DNA of 19,684 nt from Spirogloea muscicola (lineage: Eukaryota; Streptophyta; Zygnematophyceae; Spirogloeales; Spirogloeaceae): the NCBI GenBank assembly GCA_009602725.1, contig WELB01000342.1, positions 1-19,684 of the forward strand, in the 5' to 3' direction. Made by a program: the position numbers and the translations under genes. Positions within the stretch are counted from its first letter, which is position 1, and every line of letters begins with the position of its first letter. Below are positions 1 through 13,427 of this stretch, in pieces. Below the pieces are notes generated by a model. The model was not told where the DNA came from. It saw nothing but the letters and a program-made list of their open reading frames with translations, and made no database searches.

Positions 1-1
1 C

Positions 2-4900
<4,899 letters not shown>

Positions 4901-5554
4901 GTATTCATCTGTCTCCACATAGATTTGTACTTTGTTGCTTATTTGCATTATGCTGATGCTTGAGAGGTAGAGTTGTCATAGAGTATGTCAGGAAGTGAAG
5001 CAGGTTATACCACGTCTTGATAGCTAGATTTCGCTCAGTACAACAGGACCTTTGAGGGAAGCCTTTAGTAGGACTTCTTCTGTGGGCGTGGATTTTACTT
5101 GTGATCACCTGTTATTATCTTTAGTGTCCATGGCTATGTAAGACATGCCTAACATGCTGTAAGTTGACATGCATGCATATCAACTTGAGCTCAATGTGGT
5201 ATACTTCAGCTTGCTACATCAGTAGGATGTATCTTATTGCAATAAGAGCAGTTCTAATTGATTGATGGGCCTCTCATCTTAAATGGGAATGGAGCGATGA
5301 TATGACGAAGATGGTAGTCATTGACTGAGCACTATTTTAGATCTTGGCGTTCAGTATCTGAAAGAAACAAAATCTTATGCATTCAAGACGGAGGAGGACC
5401 GTCACAACAAGTTACCGAGAGCGAGAGATTGTACATGCCTCTCTTGATAGTGGCCACCAGTTTTCAGGAATAGACTTCGTAGACCTGCAAATATTTCAAT
5501 GACAGTTAGACGGTGCACAAGAAGTACATGTATAATGCATGTGAATGAGCAGGC

Positions 5555-5872
5555 CTAAAAGCTAACGAAGAGAGTTGACAAGTCATGCTGCTGCAGATTG
5601 CTCAGCGTAAGAACGCTCAGTTTGCTGCTTAATTTGTTCAGAATATGCTTGACCTGAGAGAGCCTGTACTTGCAAAATATATCAGCGTCCTCCCTGTGAA
5701 GAATGCCTTTAAATGATTTTAGTACACCCCATGCAATAAGCAACCTGCTAAATGTGGTGTGGTGTTTTCTGGAGATGGCAGCTAGCCAGCTCATACACTG
5801 GCCATTGATTTGTGGGTTTCTCAAGTGTTTTGTGGTGTCAAGAATGGTAATACCATTATTCCCAATTATCAT
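5555..5872 (-). CDS. Unassigned open frame, 105 codons, doubtful gene
   Basis: I do not recognise this protein. It opens with a real ATG, is rich in Lys, Leu, Ser and His, and its C-terminal half reads like amphipathic helix (LSQVKHILNKLSSKLSVL). It overlaps the 3' side of another minus-strand frame, 5869-6198, that contains a Cys/His cluster (CHYC, then HNHKVHYC). I see no splice sites that clearly join the two. Both lie downstream of NAR2 on its own strand, so they could sit in a long NAR2 3' untranslated region. They could equally be chance frames or remnants of a lost gene. Confidence 0.15.
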   Translation of the reverse strand: MIIGNNGITILDTTKHLRNPQINGQCMSWLAAISRKHHTTFSRLLIAWGVLKSFKGILHREDADIFCKYRLSQVKHILNKLSSKLSVLTLSNLQQHDLSTLFVSF

Positions 5873-6452
5873 TCATTGATTGCAGCCAGACCCTCAGAGG
5901 ATGACTTGCTGGGCTCTGGGTGAAAAGCAGGTTCATTACAGTAGTGAACTTTGTGATTGTGCAGCACAAGCTGCTCGGGTGTCCTCTGCGAGCAGTAATG
6001 ACAAAAAGGCTCGTTGGTGGTGGGCCGAAGGTAATTATGTATAGCTGGCATAGTGATACCATGAAGTTGAGCACAATGACATGCACATGTGCGTAGCTTT
6101 GAGTTGGCATTTGAAGATATGTTAGATAGTGGCGTTACTACCGCTGAGGTTATGCAGCGACCGCCAATGTACACAAACGATTTCCTAATCACATACATCT
6201 CATCTTTCTCTGCATGCTGTGGGTATTATGTACTCGTGAAAGTGAAGTGCAATTGGACGCAGACTAGAAAGGTGCAAGTTGTAAGAAGGGCGAGAGGAGC
6301 ACCAAGCCCAGGCGCGCGGCGAGGCAATGGATGTTGGAGGAGGCATTAGGATGGGGCTGCAATTATAGAGTAGCAATTCAGCTTCACTGCTTTTCAGAAC
6401 ACCTGGCTATAGCCTGACCATATATGGGCGCAATTTCTTCAGTTGCTGTGTC

Positions 6453-6500
6453 ATCGTGAAGCCTAATTGCAAGGTTGCATTATCGTGAAGCCTAACTGCA
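6453..6500. repeat. Two tandem copies of a 19-base unit, 29-base period
   Basis: ATCGTGAAGCCTAATTGCA at 6453-6471 recurs at 6482-6500 with one T-to-C change. It is a local duplication in the region downstream of NAR2. Confidence 0.75.
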
Positions 6501-6869
6501 GAACTCATGACAACTACAATGCACCCCAGGCAGACTGCGCAAAGTGACACAGCAGTAAACAAGTAATGGTGTTTTTGGTGGAAGAATTGCAGGGCTACCA
6601 TTTGTGTTTTAAGTTACAGCCTCAAAATGTTTTTACAAGGACTGTCATGGAGGTATCTAGTGAATGGGGTCAGCATATTTAGCTTCCTCTGAGATAAGTC
6701 CTGCTGCTCAGGGTGAGCTCATTACTACAGGCTCAGTGAAGCTAGCAAGAGTACCCCATATGAAATATCAGGATACGGTAGTGATACAAGAAGATTCAGG
6801 GTGAGTTCACCCAATTCGTCCAACACAGCTGCCCAACTAACAAATGATCAAGCTCTAGACACAGAGGGC

Positions 6870-7505
6870 TCACTTGTTCTTGGTGAGCACGCGCTCCAGG
6901 ACGAGGTAGGACGTCAGCGCGATAATGGAGAAGGCGGAGATGACACCCATGGCAATATCAAGCGATGCATGGCGGCCCGTGTATGGCACGACCCACAGCA
7001 GGTTGGCAGTCTGGTTCTTGTCGGTGTTCTGGCCAAAGGCGACGGCGTACTGGGCCTGTGTGGCGAGCATCGACGTGGAGTTGAGCGCGAAGACCCGCAC
7101 AAAGTACTCGGCCTTGGGCTGGTTCTTGGGGATGACGTAGACGCTGGAGTTGCCGGCGGGGCTGTACGGCTGCCGCTTGAGCGTCCACTTGCAGGCCTTG
7201 GACTTGGACAGGTCGTCGTTGACCTTGCGCCACGCGCGGTTGATGCGGCTGGGCGCGCCGTAGCAGAGCTTGATGAGGATCTGCTTGTACGCCGCGTCGG
7301 CGCCGGTGCCGGCGAACGACGAGTTGAGCTGCCACGCGACGTCGATGGTGTCCTCGCCGTACTTGGCCACGTTGGTGCGCGAGTTGTTGGTCACCGGCCG
7401 CCCGCTGATGGCCACACGCACCTGCAGCGTCTTGGGCAGCGACGCAAAGGACACGCCCGCCGCGGCGGCGGGCGCCGGCGCCAGCGCCAGCGCGGCCAGC
7501 GCCGN
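6870..7505 (-). CDS. NAR2: NAR2/NRT3 high-affinity nitrate transport accessory protein, start codon not resolved
   Basis: NAR2 (NRT3) is a small single-pass membrane protein that binds NRT2 nitrate transporters and is needed for their stability and high-affinity uptake at the plasma membrane. A single exon gives about 210 residues after the N, the usual family length (AtNRT3.1 is about 210). In order: an Ala/Leu-rich signal-peptide core ending APAPAAAAGVS; a secreted domain with TLQVRVAISG, DTIDVAWQLN, the family hallmark LCYGAPS followed by RAWRK, and YFVRVFALN; the near C-terminal GRHASLDIA motif; then one hydrophobic helix (about 22 residues) and a short basic tail ERVLTKNK. The base at 7505 is N inside a CGG run, and no ATG lies between the TATA box and this point, so the true start is probably in unresolved sequence there. 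Residue 89, counted from the N codon, is Asn where land-plant proteins have Asp (D of DRxWRK). No introns are seen. Confidence 0.94.
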   Translation of the reverse strand, partial: XALAALALAPAPAAAAGVSFASLPKTLQVRVAISGRPVTNNSRTNVAKYGEDTIDVAWQLNSSFAGTGADAAYKQILIKLCYGAPSRINRAWRKVNDDLSKSKACKWTLKRQPYSPAGNSSVYVIPKNQPKAEYFVRVFALNSTSMLATQAQYAVAFGQNTDKNQTANLLWVVPYTGRHASLDIAMGVISAFSIIALTSYLVLERVLTKNK

Positions 7506-7534
7506 CGGCGGCGGCGGCGGCGGCGGCGGCGGCG
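7505..7534. repeat. CGG/CCG trinucleotide run with an unresolved base
   Basis: About nine CGG units follow a single N at 7505. Read on the NAR2 strand they give poly-proline just before the signal-peptide core. Such runs collapse easily in assembly, so the length here is unreliable and the NAR2 start codon may be missing from it. Confidence 0.85.
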
Positions 7535-7626
7535 CTGGTGGCGGCGGGCGAGACGGAGGCGGGCGGGGGCTGGCGAGAGTGGCGCGGGGGAGGTGTCGCT
7601 CGGGCTGACGGTGTGGGAGAGGGCAA

Positions 7627-7633
7627 TATATAA
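7627..7633 (-). promoter_or_regulatory. TATA box of NAR2
   Basis: On the minus strand the sequence reads GTTATATATTGCCC, a clean TATATA element in a very GC-rich setting. It lies about 120 bases upstream of the first readable NAR2 codon, so transcription would start near 7600. It also argues that the long open frame running upstream to about 8057 is not translated. Confidence 0.7.
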
Positions 7634-7710
7634 CGACAGCACACACGGCTGCGCCATCAGATCGTATTCCCCCACTGGCGACGGGCGGCCCTTGGGGGGC
7701 GCCTGTGACT

Positions 7711-7779
7711 CCACGTGGGGACCCACGGGGCGCCCCAGTGGCCTTCGGCACCAATAAGGAACTGAGCAAAGCCACGTGG
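7711..7779. promoter_or_regulatory. Pair of CCACGTGG G-boxes upstream of NAR2
   Basis: The perfect eight-base palindrome CCACGTGG occurs at 7711-7718 and again at 7772-7779, 61 bases apart. The sites are roughly 80 and 140 bases upstream of the TATA box. G-boxes of this form bind bZIP and bHLH factors in green plants. That they control NAR2 is inferred from position only. Confidence 0.65.
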
Positions 7780-7809
7780 TGCCCCGAGTGTGGCTGAGTC
7801 GTCGCCGTG

Positions 7810-7814
7810 ATTGG
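7810..7814 (-). promoter_or_regulatory. CCAAT box upstream of NAR2
   Basis: CCAAT on the minus strand lies about 180 bases upstream of the TATA box and just beyond the distal G-box. With the TATA box and G-boxes it makes an ordinary-looking compact promoter. A five-base match alone is weak evidence. Confidence 0.35.
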
Positions 7815-7979
7815 CCCCTCCTGCGCCCACGGGGTCCAGGGCGTCCCCCCGGCTGCGCCCCCCCGACCTGGACGGCGGCGATGGGGTCCGACCGCCCCAT
7901 CGCACGGCTGCGAGCCGCTCCCAGCTTCCCGGCCCGCCCCTTCACCGAAGGCACTGGTCTTTGACTCTGGCGGATCCGA

Positions 7980-8146
7980 TCGCCGCCGCCGCCGCCGCCG
8001 CCGAGTGCGGCAGCGGCGGCGGTGCGCTGCGCAGCGCCGCAGCTCGCTGCGGGCCAAGCCGACCTATCCCCCCCTTTCGGCCCGCCGTTACCGCGGCTGC
8101 CGCCGTCCCTGAATTTCGAGCGTCGAGCGTCGAGCGTCGTCGAGCC
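7980..8146. repeat. GC-rich low-complexity block: CCG run and three CGAGCGT heptamers
   Basis: CCG repeats at 7980-8003 are followed by mixed CGG/GCG sequence and by three exact tandem copies of CGAGCGT at 8117-8137, then a partial copy. Long open frames on both strands across 7776-8344 are products of the high GC content (few stops) and show no domain. The block is probably promoter-proximal, CpG-rich sequence. Confidence 0.7.
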
Positions 8147-8344
8147 CCGCTCGGAGCGGCGGCGGCGGGGCGTGCAGGAGGCAGGCGCATCCTCGTAGTA
8201 CGATGGCGCGGGGGAGCAGGGTTTGGGGAGGAGTGGCTCTGCGGGCGGCCGGCGGAAGACGACATGGGCTTCTTGCAAGCGATAGGGTATAAGTGCCTGA
8301 GCCTTCCTCCTGTTGTAGTGGCACGTCGATGTGGGGAACGGTGA

Positions 8345-9750
8345 AAGACTGTAAACTACGAAGGCGATAGTGCTCGATGAGCACAGCATTGTGTAGGCAA
8401 GTGTGACGACATGTGCACATCCGGATTCTGCACATGTGCTGCGGTTGTGCGTGGTCTCGATGAGAGGTAGAGAGTGCGATGAGTCGAAGCAATGGGATGT
8501 GGTCATCATCAGAGTCACTATTTAGCGGTGCGTGGGGGCCCGGGCGCTGGGGGCTGCTTGATGAGGCACCTGATGAGGGGAGCTCTAAGAAAATTTAATG
8601 TCCCCTGCAAGGAGAAAGCAAGAGCAACAGAAAGTCACAACCAAAGTTCTCCGTCAAGTGTTAGGTCATTGCTCCTCTGTATATCTTGAATGCACCTCTG
8701 CAGAGTAGCAGGCTGGACCGCTCAGTGCCTTGTGTAAGCAACTGGAGCTGATGGAAGGAGAGGAACCCGCTGCGCAAAGCCAGAGGCTGCTGCAAGGGTG
8801 CGACCAGTATGGTAGTGCGAAGCAAGCGATTAGAACCATTGGAGGGACATGGATAGACGCATATTGTAGCATTATAGTAGACCGAACGCACAGGCTCAAG
8901 GTATGGCTGCACCGTGTTCACGTTGCCACTAGTCAGCTTGAGACGCCAGCTACAATAGCAGCAAGAATCGCATACCCCGCAACACCTGTGGAAGTCAAGG
9001 CGAGCAGGTAAAAAGGAAACCAGTTGGGTGGTCCGTGTACTTTTGGGTCCCCTTCGGATTGACACACCTCATTCAAGGTACCAAGCTGGAAGATGAGGAC
9101 AAGGAGCGGGACACCTCTAGATCCTCTACTCCTCTCGAGGTCCACTTGACATATGCAATCAGTCGCAGCAAATATCATCTCCTGCTGTTTGTGCCAAGCA
9201 ACTTGTCTGCTCTGTCAGGCCTGGCGGACCTGCTGCCAGTAGACGCATCGCAGCTGAGAACGTTGCAGCAGGGGCAGGAGCCACTCCAGACAGCAACTTC
9301 TGGGACATGTACAGCAACTTGAAGTTGTCATGCACTTCTTGCAAACATCACAGCATAGCTTGATGTGTACCACACATTGCTACACGACTGTTATCACGTG
9401 GCAAATTCTTGATGGGCTGATGCTGGATGCTGCTGGGAGATCTCTGTGCAGGCATGTGGCACATCAATCAATGAAAGAAGCAACTAGCAGAGATTAAATG
9501 TTGGCGGTTGTCGTGCTGCCAAAATTTATGTTGTTGGTATGTCATTCTTGACGGATGCTTGGAGGGGCTATCCACCTCACAGGCAGGCGAACAAGGAAGG
9601 TGGTCCTCTTCCTAAAGACAGAAAGATACAAAGCATGGTCGAGGTGTGAGGAGACGTGGGGATTAGAAGCCGATCCTTTGTGCAGGCTTCCATTGGCGGT
9701 AGACCTTATAGGAGTCGGCGAAGAAACTCTTCCCAAAGGAGACGATGGTG
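8345..9750. other. Region without a firm gene; one weak small-protein candidate
   Basis: I see no recognisable domain here. The best candidate is on the minus strand. From an ATG at about 9308 a frame reads MSQKLLSGVAPAPAATFSAA and continues to 9159, resembling an organelle-targeting start. Downstream, after a possible TTCCACAG acceptor near 8987, a short hydrophobic piece reads GVAGYAILAAIVAGVSS and then stops. Together they could be a small membrane protein, but I could not find a convincing donor site that keeps frame. Plus-strand frames in the same interval look like antisense shadows or chance. Confidence 0.25.
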
Positions 9751-9758
9751 GTGGATAG

Positions 9759-9938
9759 CCAGCCCAGAAAGATGGACAAGGGGGAATCCCAAAACCAAAG
9801 CGCAAAGAATCCAACAGAAGAATTGCTACTACGGATAGCCACTTAGCAACCCCTGATCAGCAACCCAACTGGAATGACTGGCAGCCAAGATAGATGTAAC
9901 CCCACCGATATCCTAAGGCGGCAGCCAAGGCACGGCCA
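9759..9938 (+). repeat. Dispersed repeat, copy A
   Basis: This is a diverged copy of a repeat also found at 12706-12850 and 15400-15581. Shared modules occur in the same order: CCAGCCC followed by GAAA, GGACAAGG, a block like CACTTAGCAACCCCTGATCA (9840-9859), an ACTGGCAGCC-like block, and a GGCGGCAGCCAAGGCACGG-type block at 9917-9938. It encodes nothing that I can recognise. The identity is patchy, so it is an old copy. Confidence 0.65.
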
Positions 9939-10203
9939 GCAAGAGATGCTAGATGAGAGCCCCTGCGCAAGATATTTTTGCAGCAAACGAAATATACGCA
10001 TGCAACATACCAGGGCCGGCAAGCCCATGGCAGCGATGCACGGGGCATCTGCGTGGCAGTGTGGTCAATGAGGAATGCCACTTGTGACAACTTTGAAATT
10101 GCCAGACAACCAGCAGTCAGTGCCTAATCAGCACCTACAAATGCCTAGCTGCCATACAATCCAGCATAGGTTGTAACCACGTAGTGGTGAGGCAAGCATC
10201 AAA

Positions 10204-11915
10204 TCAAGCGACCCTTGTTCCCGTTATATTACCAGGTCCAAAATCTGGCCAGCCACGTCGAAGGCCTAGATTCTGCAAGCTCTGACGTACAACACGAAGA
10301 AGCTCCTCCTGCCTCTCAGAGCTTGGCGAGCTGCAGATGCCGCATTCAACACCGCAGAACTTGTATGCAGTCATGCAGCGTTTGCACAGGCCTTGGCAAT
10401 CTCTTGTGGAGCACCGATGAAGAACATCCACCCTGAAATGACGAGATGACAAGGCTTAGCATGCCTCTCCAAATTGAAGGTAAAAGGTGAATAGAGTGCG
10501 CCACAACAGCAAACAATGAGCACAATATAGCCTCAATCTGAAGTAACCAAGCTTGTAAATCTGGCAATTCTATGCTACACCTATGAACAGACGCTTGTAA
10601 AATCACAGACCCCAGGGTGAGTAGAGAAGGAGTTGCTGCATTAGTATTACTGATTTAAACATACTAAAACCTGGTCACTGCGTACCTGGAGCAGACACAG
10701 ACGCCAACATCTAGAAATTGCACATGCTCTCTGAGACACTCCACTTGATAAGGTGTCAGCAGATTGCAACCCCCAATGTAAAGGCTATTCAAAGTGCACC
10801 CAAACGGCTGGCTTGTCAACTCCTTGATGAAATCAACAATCGCCACACCTGTTTCAGATTGCACAGTACTTGGAAGCTCAAGCATATGATGAAGGTCGAG
10901 AGTCAACATCCAATGTCTCTAACTTCAGAGTGCTCAAATGGTGTAAAGGAATCAACGGGTGCTCTGTACTGGAATATTGAAGTAGTCCATAATGACTTTG
11001 ACACAGGTAGCAAATTGCGGAGCTCACTTGCTGGGAAACCTGAACTTCACAGATATACTTTCAAAGAAAAATCTATAATGAAGCATGCTGTAATCTGGTG
11101 ATGTGTTATTGACTGATGTTTCTCTATGATGCTCTTCTGTATGTTTCCCGTCTTGACCAGAATTTAGCAAGCCACTTGATACAGTGTCAAGCATGTGAAA
11201 GGTGTTGAACAAGCTTACCACTCAGGCGGCTGCAATCTTTAAGGCATATGCAGCACATATGAGAAGCAGCAGCACCACTCTCGATGAAAGCGTGCAAAGA
11301 GATTGATGAAATCTTTGAGCCGGAAACATCAAGATGAAGAAGATGCCCACTCCCATTGGCGACCAAGAACTCAAAGTTGCAGTCATTGACTTTGGCTGCC
11401 AAGAACTTTGGCAAAGTAATACTTGTCCATAATGATGACTCTGCAGGTGTACACAGCAGACAATAAGCATGGAACTTGCAGAACACACTGTGCAACAGAA
11501 TGTCAATGCCATGGCTCTTCAAGCATCGGTGCTATTGCTGAGCGTGGACATCTAGGAGCCAAGTATTTGCACATCATTGACTGTTAAGTCCTGCAGAACT
11601 CCACACATCGTCTGTGTCTCAGCATGGGAGTAGAGACCAGTCTACTGTCATGCGTTACGGTGTTTGGTAACCGAATAGGTCGCTTGTGCTTGACAATACT
11701 GAACACAACTCAGATGATTGCCTAAACGGTCACTTGACCAGATTGTGAGTTATGATTGTAAACCAACCTCTGAAGAATGAATTCCACCTACGGCTGACGC
11801 ACAGAAGCGCTAAACGGTCACTGACTTGCAGCCTCAACAAGATGGACTTGACCAAGTCCAAAGGCAGCGAAAGAAGAGTCGTAGAACCCTCTGGTTCCGC
11901 CTGCCTACCAGACAT
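10204..11915 (-). CDS. F-box / leucine-rich-repeat protein with Cys-rich C-terminal tail
   Basis: Probably the substrate-recognition subunit of an SCF ubiquitin ligase: the F-box would bind SKP1 and the LRRs a target. Exons: 11915-11768, 11440-11219, 10963-10686, 10432-10204. Junctions 1-2, 2-3 and 3-4 all match in phase. The start is the first ATG after an in-frame stop; the codon before it is GTG. Residues about 15-60 form the F-box: LLSLPLDLVKSILLRL, CVSRRWNSFFR, then ESSLWTSITLP across the first splice. LRR-like units follow: HLLHLDVSGSKIS, CCICLKDCSRLS, HLSTLKLETLDV, LNSLYIGGCNLLT, VQFLDVGVC. The tail has ten or so cysteines in pairs (CVCSR, RCSTRDC, LCKRC, FCGVECGIC), suggesting zinc binding; plant SKIP14-type F-box proteins have a comparable Cys-rich end, from memory. 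Within exon 3 the frame must shift near 10890-10915, so the gene is a pseudogene, has a sequencing error, or uses an intron that I missed. Confidence 0.75.
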
Positions 11916-11918
11916 CAC

Positions 11919-12670
11919 TCTGGCGGGTCCGTCCAGCAGATTGCTAGCCAGGCGAATCTCAAATCTTCAGATTCTCTGCATACAATTCTTTGCAAGGTAA
12001 TAAGCAATACTCAGTGCTATTCTCTTCTCAATACTTACAGACTGCGAGCACTCAAAAGCGTACACGATGGACAGGGCCAAGGCCCTCAAGTCTGGTTGTC
12101 AAGGCCTCAGACAGTAATGGGAGCCATCAGACAAGCCATGTCTAGAACTTGAGATTACAGCAGCGGGCTCAATCTGCCTCAGAGGTGCTGAATGTATGAT
12201 GGCCGTCGGCTAGGCTGCCACTTGTGGCATGTCTTGGGAAGTCGACCAGGACTGCGGGCGACTAAGCGGGGGAGTATGCACCAGCTACATCATTTGGAAG
12301 AACGCCAGGGCCGGCAACTGGCTCCAAGAAATGACCAAAACGGATGTAGTTCGCACGGAGTCCGGGGCAGTGCCTCTGCTAGCGGCGGAGCAGCGGCGGC
12401 GGCAGCACTGCCCGGGCGCGCTGTCTGCGCGGGCGGGCGGGGTGCGCGAGCCAGGTGCGCGACGAGCCGGCGTGGGTGGTGGGGGTCGATGTAGCCCTGC
12501 CAACGGGCCACTTGGTGGACAGCGTCGGCGCTTGGGAGAAGCGCGCTTGGGAGCGCGCCGCCCTCCACAGGGAAGGGCGGCGCGACGCCCGTTACGACCT
12601 CTTCCGAATGATGGCAAGGGGGCACTGGGAAGAATTGCTCACTGAGAGGAAGAGATATAAGAGAGAAAAG
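11919..12670. other. Upstream flank of the F-box gene with a GC-rich island
   Basis: The first 300 bases should include the F-box gene promoter; I see no clear TATA box. From about 12370 to 12600 GC content rises sharply. A plus-strand frame opens at an ATG at 12229 (MSWEVDQDCGRLSGG) and a second overlapping frame from about 12455 to 12715 reads VVGVDVALPTGHLVDSVGAW and then a charged helix-like stretch. The second frame runs into the hairpin repeat at 12675. I recognise neither product. They may be a broken gene or element piece, or an effect of GC content. Confidence 0.25.
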
Positions 12671-12674
12671 AAGG

Positions 12675-12731
12675 GCTCGCCCATTGAGGATAGGGGCTGG
12701 AAAAAGCCAGCCTAGAAAAAAATGAACAAAG
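12675..12731 (+). repeat. Hairpin-cored repeat, left inverted copy
   Basis: The 26 bases at 12675-12700 (GCTCGCCCATTGAGGATAGG and the following GGCTGG) are the exact reverse complement of 16288-16313. Similarity continues through a GGCTGG-AAAAAG-CCAGCC hairpin into an A-rich run and GAACAAAG, which matches the reverse complement of 16261-16284 with few differences. The pair is oriented head to head and encloses about 3.6 kb that includes the retroelement remnant. Confidence 0.85.
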
Positions 12732-12850
12732 GACGAGAAGGGGCCAGGGGAAGTACGAAGAACAACAAGCACTGAAAAGAAACGAAGCAGCTACGAAGCA
12801 CTCAGTAACCCCTGCTAAGCAGCCTCAGGTCAGAGAGACTGGGTTCCTGG
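12706..12850 (+). repeat. Dispersed repeat, copy B
   Basis: This carries the same ordered modules as copies A and C: CCAGCC with trailing A-rich bases, GAACAAAGGACGAGAAGGGG, CACTCAGTAACCCCTGCTAA at 12799-12818, and AGAGACTGG-TTCCTGGAAG. The last module seen in A and C (the GCAGCC-CACGGCCA block) is missing or too diverged. Further CCAGCCC motifs at 12893-12899 and 12943-12949 begin partial copies. Confidence 0.65.
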
Positions 12851-13294
12851 AAGACTCTTCAAGTGGAGGGCGACGGCTGGGATGGGCCAGCCCAGAAAAA
12901 GAACAAAGGAAGGCAATGTTTGTGGGAGGCCAGCCCAAAATGAATGAACAAGGTCCGAGAGAGGGCTCTGTTTTCCCAGGCTGCGGCTTCATGTAGTGTT
13001 GGGCTCGCAAGAAACCTCCTGTCTCGAGAGGTTCAATCACAAGAGGGCGACGTTGTATGCGTCTTTCCATTCTGCCTTCATCCCCTGGCGGAGGTGTCCA
13101 CGCAAGCGAGAGAGAGGGGCGAGGTGTGGTGACTCTTCTGCCACATTCTTTGCAGGTCTGCTCATCTGGTAGTGAGGCCATGCAGGGCAGGGTTCTGCTA
13201 GCTAATAGAGCAGAGTCCTGGCCTGTAGGCGGAGCTTCAGGTATGGCACTTCGACGAAAAGTGAGCGCTGTACGGGCAGGCACGACATGCCGTT

Positions 13295-13314
13295 GACTAG
13301 GGGTTATTTAGTGA
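13295..13314 (-). repeat. Inverted fragment of the dispersed repeat
   Basis: The minus-strand reading TCACTAAATAACCCCTAGTC matches the central module of copies B and C (TCACTAAGTAAACCCTAGT at 15481). It shows that the family is present in both orientations within this cluster. Confidence 0.55.
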
Positions 13315-13427
13315 CCGTCCGTGTAGCCACTTGATTCGGGCCAAGCGGTCTGGACATTGATTCATAATTCGATATCCCCTGGGCTCTTTCAATTTCTCCA
13401 AGGCCTTTACAGGCTTTCTGACTGCTC

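Larger units (their letters stand above)
4901..6869. other. Convergent intergenic region between GR and NAR2
   Basis: This holds the 3' ends of two converging genes: GR ends at 4900 on plus, NAR2 ends at 6870 on minus. I see no tRNA, rRNA or recognisable protein domain. Two overlapping minus-strand open frames are listed separately at low confidence. The region is AT-richer than the NAR2 coding sequence and has many short direct repeats. Most of it is probably 3' untranslated sequence and spacer. Confidence 0.5.

Noticed and set aside
7506-8057. The NAR2 open frame extends upstream to about 8057, suggesting a much longer Arg/Pro-rich protein.
   Set aside because: The extension crosses a TATA box and two G-boxes, is proline/arginine low-complexity caused by GC content, and would give a protein nearly twice the family length.
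7776-8344. Plus-strand frames of up to 177 codons over the GC-rich block.
   Set aside because: The composition follows CCG/CGG repeats, there is no domain, and overlapping frames on both strands are equally open.
7391-8518. Long minus-strand frame of 375 codons in another phase.
   Set aside because: It overlaps NAR2 coding sequence and its promoter, is highly repetitive in Arg/Pro, and shows no domain; it is a by-product of few stop codons in GC-rich DNA.
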